Positions 16,718 through 27,759 of a stretch of 64,000 bases of DNA are shown here, in pieces. A program made the position numbers and the translations under genes. The stretch covers positions 1-64,000 of the forward strand of contig NZ_APMP01000017.1 in assembly GCF_000372645.1 (NCBI RefSeq), read 5' to 3'. The stretch comes from Caulobacter vibrioides OR37. GTDB lineage: Bacteria > Pseudomonadota > Alphaproteobacteria > Caulobacterales > Caulobacteraceae. The notes below the pieces were generated by a model that did not search any database, was not told the DNA's origin, and saw nothing but the letters and a program-made list of their open reading frames with translations. Positions within the stretch are counted from its first letter, which is position 1. Each line of letters starts with the position of its first letter.

Positions 16718-18280
16718 TCATTCCCACTCGATCGTGCCGGGCGGCTTGCTTGTCACGTCGTAGACGACCCGATTGACCCCTCGGACCTCGTTGATGATGC
16801 GCGTGGCGGTCTTGCCGAGCACGGGCCAGGGAAACTCGAAGAAGTCGGCGGTCATGCCGTCGGTCGAGGTCACCGCGCGCAGCGCCAGGACGTTCTCGTA
16901 GGTCCGGGCGTCGCCCATGACGCCCACGGTCTTGACCGGCAGCAGCACGGCGAAGGCCTGCCAGATCTTGTCGTAGAGCCCGGCGTTGCGGATTTCCTCG
17001 AGATAGATGGCGTCGGCGTCCTGCAGCACCTTGACCTTCTCGGGCGTGATCTCGCCGGGAATGCGGATAGCCAGGCCCGGGCCGGGGAACGGGTGACGGC
17101 CCACGAAGGCCGGCGCCAGGCCCAGCTCGACGCCCAAGGCGCGGACCTCGTCCTTGAACAGCTCGCGCAGCGGCTCGACCAGCTTCAGCTTCATGTAGTC
17201 CGGCAGGCCGCCAACATTGTGGTGGCTCTTGATCACCGCCGAGGGACCGCCGCGCGCCGAGACGCTCTCGACGACGTCCGGATAGAGCGTGCCCTGGGCC
17301 AGGAACTCGGCCCCGTCGATCTTGGCCGCCTCCTTGTCGAAGACGTCGATAAAGAGCTTGCCGATGGTCTTGCGCTTGGTCTCCGGGTCGCTGACGCCCG
17401 CCAGTTCGCCTAGGAACAGCTCGCCGGCGTCCACGTGGACCAGCGGGATGTTGTAGTGGTCGCGGAACAGGGTGACGACCTGGTCGGCCTCGTTCTTGCG
17501 GAGCAGACCCGTGTCGACGAACACGCAGGTCAGCTGGTCGCCGATCGCCTCGTGGATCAGGACCGCAGCCACCGAGCTGTCAACACCGCCCGACAGACCG
17601 CAGATCACCTTGCCCGAACCGACCTGGTCGCGGATCTTCTGAACCATCTCCTGGCGGAAGGCCGCCATCGTCCAGTCGCCTTTCAGGCCGGCGATGTTGA
17701 ACAGGAAGTTCCGGTACATCCTAGCCCCGTTGACGGTGTGGTACACTTCGGGGTGGAACTGCAGGGCGTAGATCTTCTTCTCGTCATTGGCGATCGCCGC
17801 GAACGGCGCGCCGGTCGAGGTGGCGACGACCTCGAAGCCATCCGGGATGGCGGTGACGCGGTCGCCGTGGCTCATCCAGACGGTTTCCAGCTCGCCGACG
17901 CCGGCCAAGCCTTCGAACAGCGGACTGACCTTGCCGATCGTCAGCTCGGCGCGGCCGAACTCGCCGGCGTGACCGCCCTCGACCTTGCCGCCCAGCACGT
18001 CGCACAGCAGTTGCTGGCCATAGCAGATGGCCAGCATCGGCAGGCCGAGATCAAAGAGCTTGCGACCGATGCGGGGGCTGTCGGCCTCCAGTACGCTGGA
18101 CGGCCCGCCCGACAGGATGATGGCGCTGGGCTTGTACGCGTCGACGATGGCCTCGGCCTTGTCGAACGGGTGGATCTCGCAATAGACGCCGGCCTCGCGC
18201 ACCCGACGGGCGATCAGCTGGGTCACCTGGCTGCCGAAATCGACGATCAGGACGCGCTGGTGGTTCGGTTCGGTGGTCAT
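16718..18280 (-). CDS. guaA: GMP synthase (glutamine-hydrolysing)
   Basis: 520 residues, full length. It converts XMP, ATP and glutamine to GMP. The class I amidotransferase domain (residues 8-205) has the oxyanion-side ILSGGPSSV, catalytic Cys in ICYGQQLLC and the His/Glu pair in LQFHPEVYH. The ATP-pyrophosphatase domain has the P-loop [13 protein letters not shown] near residue 230, then the dimerisation domain ending [15 protein letters not shown]. It is the last gene of a minus-strand run guaB-MAPEG-rsmB-guaA, 43 bases after rsmB, so both GMP-pathway enzymes appear to share one transcript. Confidence 0.97.
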   Translation of the reverse strand: MTTEPNHQRVLIVDFGSQVTQLIARRVREAGVYCEIHPFDKAEAIVDAYKPSAIILSGGPSSVLEADSPRIGRKLFDLGLPMLAICYGQQLLCDVLGGKVEGGHAGEFGRAELTIGKVSPLFEGLAGVGELETVWMSHGDRVTAIPDGFEVVATSTGAPFAAIANDEKKIYALQFHPEVYHTVNGARMYRNFLFNIAGLKGDWTMAAFRQEMVQKIRDQVGSGKVICGLSGGVDSSVAAVLIHEAIGDQLTCVFVDTGLLRKNEADQVVTLFRDHYNIPLVHVDAGELFLGELAGVSDPETKRKTIGKLFIDVFDKEAAKIDGAEFLAQGTLYPDVVESVSARGGPSAVIKSHHNVGGLPDYMKLKLVEPLRELFKDEVRALGVELGLAPAFVGRHPFPGPGLAIRIPGEITPEKVKVLQDADAIYLEEIRNAGLYDKIWQAFAVLLPVKTVGVMGDARTYENVLALRAVTSTDGMTADFFEFPWPVLGKTATRIINEVRGVNRVVYDVTSKPPGTIEWE

Positions 18281-18323
18281 CGGCGGGTCTCCAGCGGTCT
18301 CTGTCGCGGTCAGTCGGTTGCGG

Positions 18324-19601
18324 TCAGGGCGTATAGGACGATCGCTCCAGCACGGCGGCGAAGAAGCCGTCCGTCCCGGCGCGGTAAGGGGTCAGGCGCA
18401 GATAGCCTTCGGGCGTGACGTGCGTGACGCCATTCAGGGCGATCGGCTTGACCGTGAATTCGGGATGGCGCTCGAGGAAGGCAGCGACGCGGTCCTCGTT
18501 CTCCTCGGCCAGCAGCGAGCAGGTCACATAGACCATCCGGCCGCCCGCCTTCACGAAGGTCGACGCATCCTCCAGAACGCTATCCTGCTCGATCTGGCGC
18601 TTGGCCAGTTGGTCGGGCGACAGGCGCCACTTGGCGTCGGGGTGGCGGCGCCAGGTGCCCGCGCCCGTGCAGGGGGCGTCGACGAAGACGACGTCGATCT
18701 TGCCCTCCAGCCCCTTCAGCGGCGTGGCTTCGATCGGCGAGCGGATCTGCAGGTTGCGGACCCCCGCCCTCTGCCCCCGCCGGATCGTGTCGGCCAGGCG
18801 ACGCGCGTCGGCGTCGTGGGCGAAGATCTGGCCGCTGTTGCCCATGGCGGCGGCCAGGGCCAGCGTCTTGCCGCCCCCGCCCGCGCAGAAGTCCAGCACC
18901 TGCTTGCCCCTGACCTCCCCCGCGACGGCGGCGGCGATCTGCGAGCCCAGGTCCTGCACTTCGAACCAGCCCTTGGAAAAGGCTGGCACCGCCTCGACCG
19001 ATGGCGTTCGGTCGGCGGCGGCCGGGGCCGGTATACGGAAAGCGTTGGGCAGAATGCCGGCCGGGACGGCGTGGATCGGCGCCAGGGCCTTGGCGGCGCG
19101 CTCGGCGTCTGTCTTCAGCGTGTTAACCCGCAGGTCCACGGGGGCGCGCTCGGACAAGGCGCGCATCTCGGCGGCCTGGTCGGCGCCGAGGGCGCGCGCC
19201 AGATGCTTCTCCAGCCAGTCGGGATAATCGCCCGCCACGGGCGCCGGCGCGCCGACCAGCGAAACGGGATCGGAGAGACGTTCGCGCTCGGCGTCGGTCA
19301 GCGGACCAAAGCCGTGTTCCTCGGCCGCCGCCTCGGCGATGCGCTCGGGGCTCCAGGACCATACGAAGGCCAGCACGCCCAACATGACGCCGCGCGGGCT
19401 GGCGTCGCCCATCATCCAACCCAGGGACCGCTTTCGACGCAGGGCGTCCAGCAGCAGGCCCGACACGAAGGCGCGGTCCTTGGAACCCGCGTAGCGGGCG
19501 GCCTCCCCCCAGCGCTTCAGCGCCATCTTGGCCGGAAAATGCCGCGTCTCGATCTCGGTCAGAACCTCGATCGCCGCCGAAACCCGTCCTCCATCCCGCA
19601 T
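18324..19601 (-). CDS. RsmB/NOP-type rRNA cytosine-C5 methyltransferase
   Basis: A 425-residue SAM-dependent RNA m5C methyltransferase of the NOL1/NOP2/Sun family. Start ATG 19599-19601 overlaps the MAPEG stop codon by one base; the open frame continues upstream only as antisense-like read-through. It has an N-terminal NusB-like RNA-binding region, then the Rossmann core: [20 protein letters not shown] (SAM binding), [20 protein letters not shown] and [16 protein letters not shown]. The two cysteines of these last motifs are the catalytic nucleophile and the release cysteine. The substrate is probably 16S rRNA C967, as for RsmB, but other positions are possible in this family. Confidence 0.9.
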   Translation of the reverse strand: MRDGGRVSAAIEVLTEIETRHFPAKMALKRWGEAARYAGSKDRAFVSGLLLDALRRKRSLGWMMGDASPRGVMLGVLAFVWSWSPERIAEAAAEEHGFGPLTDAERERLSDPVSLVGAPAPVAGDYPDWLEKHLARALGADQAAEMRALSERAPVDLRVNTLKTDAERAAKALAPIHAVPAGILPNAFRIPAPAAADRTPSVEAVPAFSKGWFEVQDLGSQIAAAVAGEVRGKQVLDFCAGGGGKTLALAAAMGNSGQIFAHDADARRLADTIRRGQRAGVRNLQIRSPIEATPLKGLEGKIDVVFVDAPCTGAGTWRRHPDAKWRLSPDQLAKRQIEQDSVLEDASTFVKAGGRMVYVTCSLLAEENEDRVAAFLERHPEFTVKPIALNGVTHVTPEGYLRLTPYRAGTDGFFAAVLERSSYTP

Positions 19602-19996
19602 CAGACCACCAGGGCCGAGAGGAGCGCCAGGATCCCGACCATGGAGGCGACCCAGACCAGGCTGCGCAGGTAGGGAACGCCAAAGGCGTACAGCGGAATA
19701 TAAAGAGCGCGCGCGGCGACATAGAGCGCCGCGCCATAGGCGGTCAGATCGCCGAGGCGTCCGCCCAGATAGTCGACCACCACCAGGGCCGCGAAGAACG
19801 GGAAGGTCTCGCGGAAATTGGCGAAGGCCCGCTCGAGACGCCCCGCGACGCCCGTCAGCACGATGGGCTCGTCGCGGGGACCGGCGTTCCACTTCAGACC
19901 GCGCTGCGGCTGGGCGGCCGCGGCCGCCCAGACCAGGTGGACCAGCCCGATCAGGACCGCCGCCGCCACCATCTGCAGCTCGAACGCCATGCGCAT
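19601..19996 (-). CDS. MAPEG-family membrane protein
   Basis: A 131-residue four-helix membrane protein of the MAPEG superfamily (membrane-associated proteins in eicosanoid and glutathione metabolism). It shows an N-terminal helix [19 protein letters not shown], the loop with [13 protein letters not shown], the [20 protein letters not shown] block typical of bacterial members, and two C-terminal helices ending [10 protein letters not shown]. It sits 3 bases after guaB and overlaps rsmB by one base, so it is co-expressed with GMP synthesis genes. A catalytic role (glutathione transferase or peroxidase) is possible by family, but bacterial members are mostly uncharacterised. Confidence 0.85.
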   Translation of the reverse strand: MRMAFELQMVAAAVLIGLVHLVWAAAAAQPQRGLKWNAGPRDEPIVLTGVAGRLERAFANFRETFPFFAALVVVDYLGGRLGDLTAYGAALYVAARALYIPLYAFGVPYLRSLVWVASMVGILALLSALVV

Positions 19997-19999
19997 CGG

Positions 20000-22026
<2,027 letters not shown>

Positions 22027-22351
22027 GGGAAGCCTCTGATGGCGACGCGTGGAAGCACGCACACCGGATGCTCACGCTCATTCGGCGTCCATCGCAAGAG
22101 TTCTAATTGTTAAATGGCCAGTGAATTCTAAAGACTAAAAGTAGCATTTCAGAAATTTAATCAATTCAAGATTGAATATCCTTACTCCGATAACTTTCGC
22201 GAAAGGCGAGACTCCGCAAATACTCAATTTTAAGAATACAAAAAGCTAGGACACACCCGCAAAGATTGTGAAGCGCCCACGACAGACATCGCCTGATGAA
22301 AGGCCGCGCGCGGCCTCAAGGGCAGTTCGATAGAGCCGCGTCCGCCGGGCC
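22027..22351. other. 325-base gap, strongly AT-rich in its middle
   Basis: Positions about 22100-22250 are clearly AT-rich (runs such as CAATTTTAAGAATAC) against a high-GC background. No protein, tRNA or known RNA was recognised. The promoter of the CX9C-repeat gene should be at the left edge. A GC-rich palindrome near 22301-22316 belongs to the end of rlmE. Confidence 0.5.
22301..22316 (-). terminator. Possible terminator after rlmE
   Basis: AGGCCGCGCGCGGCCT is a perfect 16-base palindrome 36 bases after the rlmE stop. It is followed on the minus strand by TTTC. It could end the ppx-rlmE transcript; the T-run is short. Confidence 0.4.
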
Positions 22352-23068
22352 CTAATCCCCGCGTCCCTTGAAGCCCGTCGCGACCAGGAACACCTCGGAG
22401 CTGTCCTGCCGGCTGGCCTTGGGCTTGAAGTGCTGGACCTTGTCGAAATGGCGCTTGAGCCGGGCGATCACATCGGCCGTCTCGCCCCCCTGGAAAGCCT
22501 TGGCGACGAAGGCGCCGCCTGGCTTGAGCACGTCGATGGCGAACTCGGCGGCGATCTCGATCAGGCCGACGATGCGCAGGTGGTCGGTCTCGCGATGCCC
22601 GACGGTATTGGGCGCCATGTCCGACATCACGAGATCTGGCTCGCCGCCCAAGAGCGCCAGCAGCTTGGCCGGCGCGTCGGGGGCGGTGAAGTCCATTTCC
22701 AGCAGATGAGCTGGGGCTACCGGATCGACGGGCAGCAGGTCGATGCCCACTAGGCTGGTCACGCCCCGCTCGACGGCGATCTGCAGCCAGCCGCCCGGCG
22801 CGCACCCCAGGTCGATGACCTTCGCGCCCTTGCGGAAGAAGTGGAACTTCTCGTCGATCTCGCTGATCTTGAACGCCGCGCGGCTGCGATAGCCCAAGGC
22901 CCGTGCCTTGGCCGAGAACGGGTCGTTGATCTGGCGCTCCAGCCAGGCCTGCTGGCTGGGGGTGCGACCGTAGGCGGTCTTCAGCCGCGCGGGCTTGCCG
23001 CGACCACCTTCGGTTCCGCCAACTGGCGGTTTGACCATGCGTTTGCGGGGCGGCTCTTCGTCGCTCAT
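22352..23068 (-). CDS. rlmE: 23S rRNA (uridine-2552) 2'-O-methyltransferase
   Basis: 238 residues of the FtsJ/RrmJ family, acting on the A-loop of 23S rRNA in the assembling 50S subunit. It has a short basic N-terminal extension (KRMVKPPVGGTEGGRGKPAR), the SAM-binding motif VIDLGCAPGGWLQIA, and the K-D-K-E catalytic tetrad in RAAFKISEID, LVMSDMAPN, AFVAKAFQGG and DSSEVFLVA. Its ATG overlaps the stop of the Ppx/GppA gene by 4 bases (ATGA), so the two are translationally coupled. Confidence 0.95.
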   Translation of the reverse strand: MSDEEPPRKRMVKPPVGGTEGGRGKPARLKTAYGRTPSQQAWLERQINDPFSAKARALGYRSRAAFKISEIDEKFHFFRKGAKVIDLGCAPGGWLQIAVERGVTSLVGIDLLPVDPVAPAHLLEMDFTAPDAPAKLLALLGGEPDLVMSDMAPNTVGHRETDHLRIVGLIEIAAEFAIDVLKPGGAFVAKAFQGGETADVIARLKRHFDKVQHFKPKASRQDSSEVFLVATGFKGRGD

Positions 23069-24171
23069 GCGGCTTCCGGCTTCTTGGATGCGCCGCCGCG
23101 ACGGCGCCGGCGCGGGCGCTTCTGCTGGTCGGACATCAGGGACATCAGGAGGCCCTCTCTAAGCCCTCGATCGGCGACACGCACGCGCGAACAGGGCCAA
23201 AGCTCTTGAACGGCCTGCAGGATCGCGGCCCCCGCAAGGACCAGATCCGCCCGATCGGAACCGATACAGGGCTCGGCGGCGCGCTCGGCCGAGGTCAAGG
23301 CCAGCAGGCGATGGGCGGCGGCGTCGCAATCGGTCCGATCCATCCAGAGCCCATCGACGATGTTGCGATCGTAACGCGGCAGGCCCAGATGCAGCCCCGC
23401 CAGGCTGGTGATGGCGCCCGACGTGCCGACCAGATGCGCCCTGCCCCGCGCGAAGATCTCGCGCATCGGCTCGGCGTGCGGAAAGGCCTCGATTCGAGCC
23501 TTCACGTCGTCGACCATCGCCCGGAACCAGTCCGGATTGGCGCGCTCGCCCTCGGGAAAGCGTTCGGCCAGGGTGACGACCCCGACGGGAATCGACAGCC
23601 AGGCCTTGATCGGCAGCTTCCAGGCCGCGAATTGGCGCGGCTTGGCGTCGAGACCGTCGCCCTTCAGATCGACCCAGGACAGCTCGGTCGATCCGCCGCC
23701 GACGTCGACCACCAGGGCCGCGTCCTGCTCGCGGTCGAACAGGCTCATGCAGCCGGCCACCGACAGCTGGGCTTCCTCGCGCGGGCTGATGATCTGCAGC
23801 TTGAGACCGGTCTCCTCGTGCACTCGGCGCACGAAGGCGGGACCATTGGTCGCACCCCGGCAGGCCTGGGTGGCCACGGCCTTCACCCGCACCACCTTGC
23901 GACGGCGAATCTTCTCGGCGCAGACCTTCAGGGCCGCCAGCGAGCGGTCCATGGCCACGTCGGAGAGCTGACCGCTCTGCGACAGCCCCTCGCCCAGACG
24001 CACGATGCGGGAATAGGCCTCGACCACGCGAAAGCCGCGCGGCGTGGGCGTGGCCACCAAAAGGCGGCAGTTATTGGTCCCGAGATCGAGCGCCGCGTAG
24101 CACGGCGTCTCGACCGGCGACCGCCGGCGCCGCCCGTTCGGGGCGCCGGGCGCGCGCGGCGCCTCCGACAT
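23065..24171 (-). CDS. Ppx/GppA-family exopolyphosphatase or pppGpp phosphatase
   Basis: 368 residues of the ASKHA-fold Ppx/GppA family. It shows the phosphate-1 motif YAALDLGTNNCRLLVA (residues 25-40), a conserved catalytic-region Glu in ISPREEAQLS, the phosphate-2 motif VVDVGGGSTEL and a late VGTSGAITSLAG. It lacks the C-terminal HD-like domain of long Ppx enzymes, matching the shorter form common in alphaproteobacteria. It would hydrolyse polyphosphate or pppGpp; the sequence does not decide between them. The C-terminus is very basic (QQKRPRRRRRGGASKK). It overlaps rlmE by 4 bases. Confidence 0.9.
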   Translation of the reverse strand: MSEAPRAPGAPNGRRRRSPVETPCYAALDLGTNNCRLLVATPTPRGFRVVEAYSRIVRLGEGLSQSGQLSDVAMDRSLAALKVCAEKIRRRKVVRVKAVATQACRGATNGPAFVRRVHEETGLKLQIISPREEAQLSVAGCMSLFDREQDAALVVDVGGGSTELSWVDLKGDGLDAKPRQFAAWKLPIKAWLSIPVGVVTLAERFPEGERANPDWFRAMVDDVKARIEAFPHAEPMREIFARGRAHLVGTSGAITSLAGLHLGLPRYDRNIVDGLWMDRTDCDAAAHRLLALTSAERAAEPCIGSDRADLVLAGAAILQAVQELWPCSRVRVADRGLREGLLMSLMSDQQKRPRRRRRGGASKKPEAA

Positions 24172-24333
24172 GGTTCAAACCACCTGTCTCGCAGGCGTCG
24201 CCAACAACGCGACGCCTCACTTCGAGTCGACCATAGCACGCCGCTCGCCTGTCGGAAGGCGCCCGCTTGTATTCCGGGTTCGGAAGTCTCACCGTTCAGG
24301 TTTCAGTCAGGTCCCGCGCACTATCGTTTCCGC

Positions 24334-24663
24334 ATGAACTTGAGACTCGCCAAATTCGCGATTGGACAGGTCGTCAGGCACCGGATCTTCCCGTTCCGAG
24401 GCGTGGTGTTCGACGTCGATCCGGTTTTCGCCAATACCGAGGAATGGTGGCAATCGATCCCGGAAGACATCCGGCCGACCAAGGATCAGCCCTTTTACCA
24501 TCTGCTGGCCGAAAACGGGGACAACAGCTACGTCGCCTACGTGTCCGAACAGAACCTGTTACCCGACGATACGGGGGAGCCGGTGGGGCACCCGCAGACC
24601 TCGGTGATCTTCGAGTCGTTCGACCACGGGCAGTACAAGCTTCGCCCCCGGATCTCGCACTAG
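24334..24663 (+). CDS. hspQ: Heat-shock protein HspQ (YccV-like)
   Basis: 109 residues from ATG 24334, a full-length HspQ. The YccV/hemimethylated-DNA-binding-like fold is seen in AKFAIGQVVRHRIFPFRGVV, then FDVDP, the EEWWQSIPED segment, PFYHLLAENGDN and YVAYVSEQNL. In enterobacteria HspQ is a Lon-protease specificity factor that binds damaged or regulatory proteins; the same role is assumed here. The gene is on its own between a divergent Ppx/GppA gene and phhA. The frame is open far upstream, but that part is antisense to the phosphatase and is not coding. Confidence 0.93.
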   Translation: MNLRLAKFAIGQVVRHRIFPFRGVVFDVDPVFANTEEWWQSIPEDIRPTKDQPFYHLLAENGDNSYVAYVSEQNLLPDDTGEPVGHPQTSVIFESFDHGQYKLRPRISH

Positions 24664-24745
24664 CCCGCAAAGTCTATCCGCCGATCCGCGTATTCAGCGC
24701 AAACTCCGAACAGCTTTTGCGAAATTCAGGGCGTAGCGTCGTTCC

Positions 24746-25624
24746 ATGAGCGGAGATGGCTTTAGCAACGGGCCGCCCCCGGGCGCCCGCCCCGACTGGA
24801 CGATCGATCAAGGCTGGGAAACCTATTCCCAGGCCGAGCACGACGTCTGGATCACGCTGTACGAGCGTCAGGCCGCCATGCTGCACGGCCGGGCCTGCGA
24901 CGAGTTCATGCGCGGCCTCGACGCGCTGGACCTGCACCGCGCGGGCATCCCCGACTTCGCCCGTATCAACGAGGAACTTCAGCGCCTGACGGGCTGGAGC
25001 GTCGTCGCCGTGCCGGGCCTGGTTCCCGACGACGTCTTCTTCGATCATTTGGCCAACCGCCGCTTCCCCGCCGGCCAGTTCATCCGCAAGCCGCACGAGC
25101 TGGACTACCTGCAGGAGCCGGACATCTTCCATGATGTCTTCGGGCACGTGCCGATGCTGACCGACCCGGTCTTCGCCGACTACATGCAGGCCTATGGCCA
25201 GGGCGGCCAGCGCGCGCTCGGCCTCGGCCGCCTGGCCAACCTCGCCCGCCTTTACTGGTACACGGTGGAGTTCGGCCTGATGAACACCCCGGCGGGCCTT
25301 CGCATCTACGGCGCCGGCATCGTCTCCTCGCGCGCCGAGTCGATCTTCGCCCTGGACGATCCCTCGCCGAACCGCATCGGCTTCGACCTTGAGCGGGTGA
25401 TGCGGACGAACTACCGGATCGACGACTTCCAGCAGGTCTATTTCGTGATCGACTCGATCCAGACCCTGCAAGAGGTCACGCTGCGCGACTTCGGCGCGCT
25501 CTACCAGAATCTGGCCGACGCCACCGACATCGGCGTCGCCGAGCTCGTGCCCGGCGACGCCATTCTCACGCGGGGCACCCAGGCCTATGCGAAGGCCGGC
25601 GGTCGGCTGTCGGTCGCCGGCTGA
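24746..25624 (+). CDS. phhA: Phenylalanine 4-monooxygenase
   Basis: 292 residues, the usual length for the bacterial single-domain enzyme. It hydroxylates phenylalanine to tyrosine using tetrahydropterin, O2 and Fe(II). Iron ligands are visible: His129 and His134 in DIFHDVFGHVP, and Glu175 in YWYTVEFGL. FIRKPHELDYLQEPDIFHDV is the conserved pterin/iron pocket segment. The substrate-side sequence GAGIVSSRAES is intact. No regulatory ACT domain and no nearby pterin-recycling gene are present. The 3' end overlaps the convergent acyltransferase gene by 40 bases. Confidence 0.96.
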   Translation: MSGDGFSNGPPPGARPDWTIDQGWETYSQAEHDVWITLYERQAAMLHGRACDEFMRGLDALDLHRAGIPDFARINEELQRLTGWSVVAVPGLVPDDVFFDHLANRRFPAGQFIRKPHELDYLQEPDIFHDVFGHVPMLTDPVFADYMQAYGQGGQRALGLGRLANLARLYWYTVEFGLMNTPAGLRIYGAGIVSSRAESIFALDDPSPNRIGFDLERVMRTNYRIDDFQQVYFVIDSIQTLQEVTLRDFGALYQNLADATDIGVAELVPGDAILTRGTQAYAKAGGRLSVAG

Positions 25625-26784
25625 CCTTTCAAGCCGAACAGAATCCGCGCGCCCGGAAGCCGCCGCGCGACCTCGTAGGTGACAAAGCAGCCGGCGAAGG
25701 TGGCGGCCACCAGGATCGCCGCCTCCAATCCCAGCGGCAACCTCAGCTTGGCCAGATGATGGGCGAGGACGACGATGATCGTCTGATGGACCAGGTAGAA
25801 TGGGAAAACGCCGACCGTCAGATAGCGCAAAACGGGACCGCCTCGGGTCAGATGCTTGGCCCCAAAGCCCAGAATGGCCACGATCGCGCACCAGGTGTCG
25901 GTCGCGTAGACGAAGCGCATCGCCTCGACCAGATGAGGCGGCGGAATGGGCGCGTCATGGCGATAGGTCCAGACATAGCTGGCCCACCCCGCCCACGCCG
26001 CGACCGCCATGATCAGCGCCGGCCAGCGAGCGGCGATCATTCGCTGCTTCAGAACCTCTGACTTGGCCAGACCAAAGCCGAGCAGGAAGGCGCTGAACGA
26101 CACCGCGTGGACATAGTGGTCGCCGATCAGGGCGTGGGTCTCTCCAAACCGGATCAGCAATGCGCGGGCCAAACCCAGAAAGGCGATCGGCCAAACGAAC
26201 AGCCCCCAACGCGTCAGGACGCGCTCGGCGCCGCCTTGAACGTGTTCTCGCCTCCAGACCAGAAGCATCAAGGCCAGCACGAGGGTGTAGAACAACAGAT
26301 AGGCCACGAACCACATGTGGTTCCAAGTCGGCGTGGTCAGGCAGTGGCCGTCTACCCCGCACCAGTGACCTTGGGCGGTCATGTAGCGACCCCAGAAATT
26401 GTCGACGCTCAGAGACGTCCCGGGATGGGCGGCGATGTACTCGACAACCTGATAGTAGGACTGTGGCGGCACGACCACGATCATGGCGAACAGCAGCGGC
26501 GGCAATAGCCGAGCGACCCGCGCGGCGGCCAGCTTCCCGATCGTGGTCCTGTCGGCCATGAACCGCGTCGCCGCGCCCGAGACCAGAAACAGCAGAGTCA
26601 GCCGCCAGGGGTTGGTCATCAGCATGAAGGGGATCAGCCCCTCCACGATGCGCGGCGACTTCACATGCCAATCCCACGGCACATAGAACATGCCCGTGTG
26701 GTAGAGGATCAGCAGAAAGAACGCGCAGACCCGAATCCAGTCGAGGTCATGGCGCCGATCGAGAGGCGGGGCGGTTTGGGTCAT
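25585..26784 (-). CDS. Membrane acyltransferase, family 3
   Basis: A 399-residue integral membrane protein of the acyltransferase-3 family (OpgC/OafA-type) with about ten hydrophobic helices. It opens with RRHDLDWIRVCAFFLLILYH, whose His is the expected catalytic residue, followed by GMFYVPWDWHVKS. Such enzymes O-acylate periplasmic glucans, lipids or surface sugars; the acceptor is unknown. ATG 26782-26784 was chosen because the family begins just before this motif. It diverges from a LytTR regulator across a gap with phased repeats, so it is the likely target of that regulator. The C-terminus overlaps phhA by 40 bases. Confidence 0.88.
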   Translation of the reverse strand: MTQTAPPLDRRHDLDWIRVCAFFLLILYHTGMFYVPWDWHVKSPRIVEGLIPFMLMTNPWRLTLLFLVSGAATRFMADRTTIGKLAAARVARLLPPLLFAMIVVVPPQSYYQVVEYIAAHPGTSLSVDNFWGRYMTAQGHWCGVDGHCLTTPTWNHMWFVAYLLFYTLVLALMLLVWRREHVQGGAERVLTRWGLFVWPIAFLGLARALLIRFGETHALIGDHYVHAVSFSAFLLGFGLAKSEVLKQRMIAARWPALIMAVAAWAGWASYVWTYRHDAPIPPPHLVEAMRFVYATDTWCAIVAILGFGAKHLTRGGPVLRYLTVGVFPFYLVHQTIIVVLAHHLAKLRLPLGLEAAILVAATFAGCFVTYEVARRLPGARILFGLKGQPATDSRPPAFA

Positions 26785-26854
26785 GAGGGGGCGTCCGGCT
26801 TGAAAAACGACGCCAAGGACCTGCGTCGCGGGGTCGCCGACCGCCAAGCGCCTC

Positions 26855-26927
26855 GGGATCAACGGACCCTGGGTGGGACGACCGGAAAGCTATCCGGGAC
26901 GATCGGCGCGCTTTTCGGGATGACCGG
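26855..26927. promoter_or_regulatory. Four phased direct repeats, probable LytTR operators
   Basis: Direct repeats GGGATCAACGG (26855-26865), GGGACGACCGG (26875-26885), GGGACGATCGG (26896-26906) and GGGATGACCGG (26917-26927) start 20, 21 and 21 bases apart, that is, two helical turns. LytTR-domain regulators typically bind 9-12 base direct repeats at about this spacing. They fill the gap between a LytTR regulator gene and the divergent acyltransferase gene. Autoregulation plus control of the acyltransferase is the natural reading; binding is inferred. Confidence 0.7.
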
Positions 26928-26943
26928 CGAGGACCGTCTGTGG

Positions 26944-27759
26944 ATGGGCCGCGCTTGGCTTCTAGGCGTCGCGCTCGTCTGGGCGATCGCGCTGGTGAAC
27001 GTGCTGACGATCCAGCATGACGCGCCGCGTCTTGGTCTTGTCCGCCCAGCGATCTGGGAGACGAGCAGCACGCTCGTCACGATCTTCGTTTTCCTGATCC
27101 CCGGCGCCATGGCGCTTTGGATGGTGAAACGCCGCCCACGATGGTGGCGGGCCGCGCCGGCCCACCTCATCGCCGTCCTGCTTTATTCGGCGCTTCACGT
27201 CGCCAGCTTCGTCGCCATTCGCAAGCTATGCCATTCAGCGCTGCTCCACGAACGCTACGTGTTCGGCCCCCTGTCGACGGAATTCCCCTACGAATTCCGC
27301 AAGGACATGATGTCCTACGCGCTGGCCATGATCATCTTCTGGCTGGCGCTGCAGCGCAGCGCCCATAAGCCGCGGGAGCTCCCTCTCCCGGCCGCGCCGC
27401 CCACGTTCGACATTCAGGATGGCGCGCGGCGGCTCCGCGTTCCGGTCGCCGAGATTCTCGCGGTTCGCTCGGCCGGGAACTATGTCGAGTTCGTGCTGGC
27501 GGACGGCCGCCGTCCGCTGATGCGCGCGTCCCTGACGGCGGTGCTGGGGGACCTCGCCCCTCACGGCTTTGTCCGCTGCCACAAGTCGTGGGGGATCAAT
27601 ACGACCAGGATGACCGCGCTTAGATCGGAAGGCTCGGGCGACTATGCCGTCGAACTCGGCGCGGTGACGGCGCCGCTGTCGCGCCGCTTTCCCGAGGCCC
27701 TGGCCGCGCTGCGCAAGGATGGCGCGTCGGCCACTAGCTCCACCGCGGGGGCGATCTAA
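26944..27759 (+). CDS. Membrane-anchored LytTR-family transcriptional regulator
   Basis: A 271-residue regulator. Four hydrophobic helices in the N-terminal half (WLLGVALVWAIALVNVL; LVTIFVFLIPGAMALWMV; LIAVLLYSALHVASFVAI; SYALAMIIFWLAL) anchor it in the inner membrane. A C-terminal LytTR DNA-binding domain (about residues 160-262) reads LRVPVAEILAVRSAGNYVEF and FVRCHKSWGINTTRM. There is no receiver domain, so it senses something through the membrane part or a partner. The start is taken at ATG 26944, which has GAGGA 10 bases upstream; ATG 26920 is in frame but has no good ribosome site and lies inside the last direct repeat. Confidence 0.85.
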   Translation: MGRAWLLGVALVWAIALVNVLTIQHDAPRLGLVRPAIWETSSTLVTIFVFLIPGAMALWMVKRRPRWWRAAPAHLIAVLLYSALHVASFVAIRKLCHSALLHERYVFGPLSTEFPYEFRKDMMSYALAMIIFWLALQRSAHKPRELPLPAAPPTFDIQDGARRLRVPVAEILAVRSAGNYVEFVLADGRRPLMRASLTAVLGDLAPHGFVRCHKSWGINTTRMTALRSEGSGDYAVELGAVTAPLSRRFPEALAALRKDGASATSSTAGAI

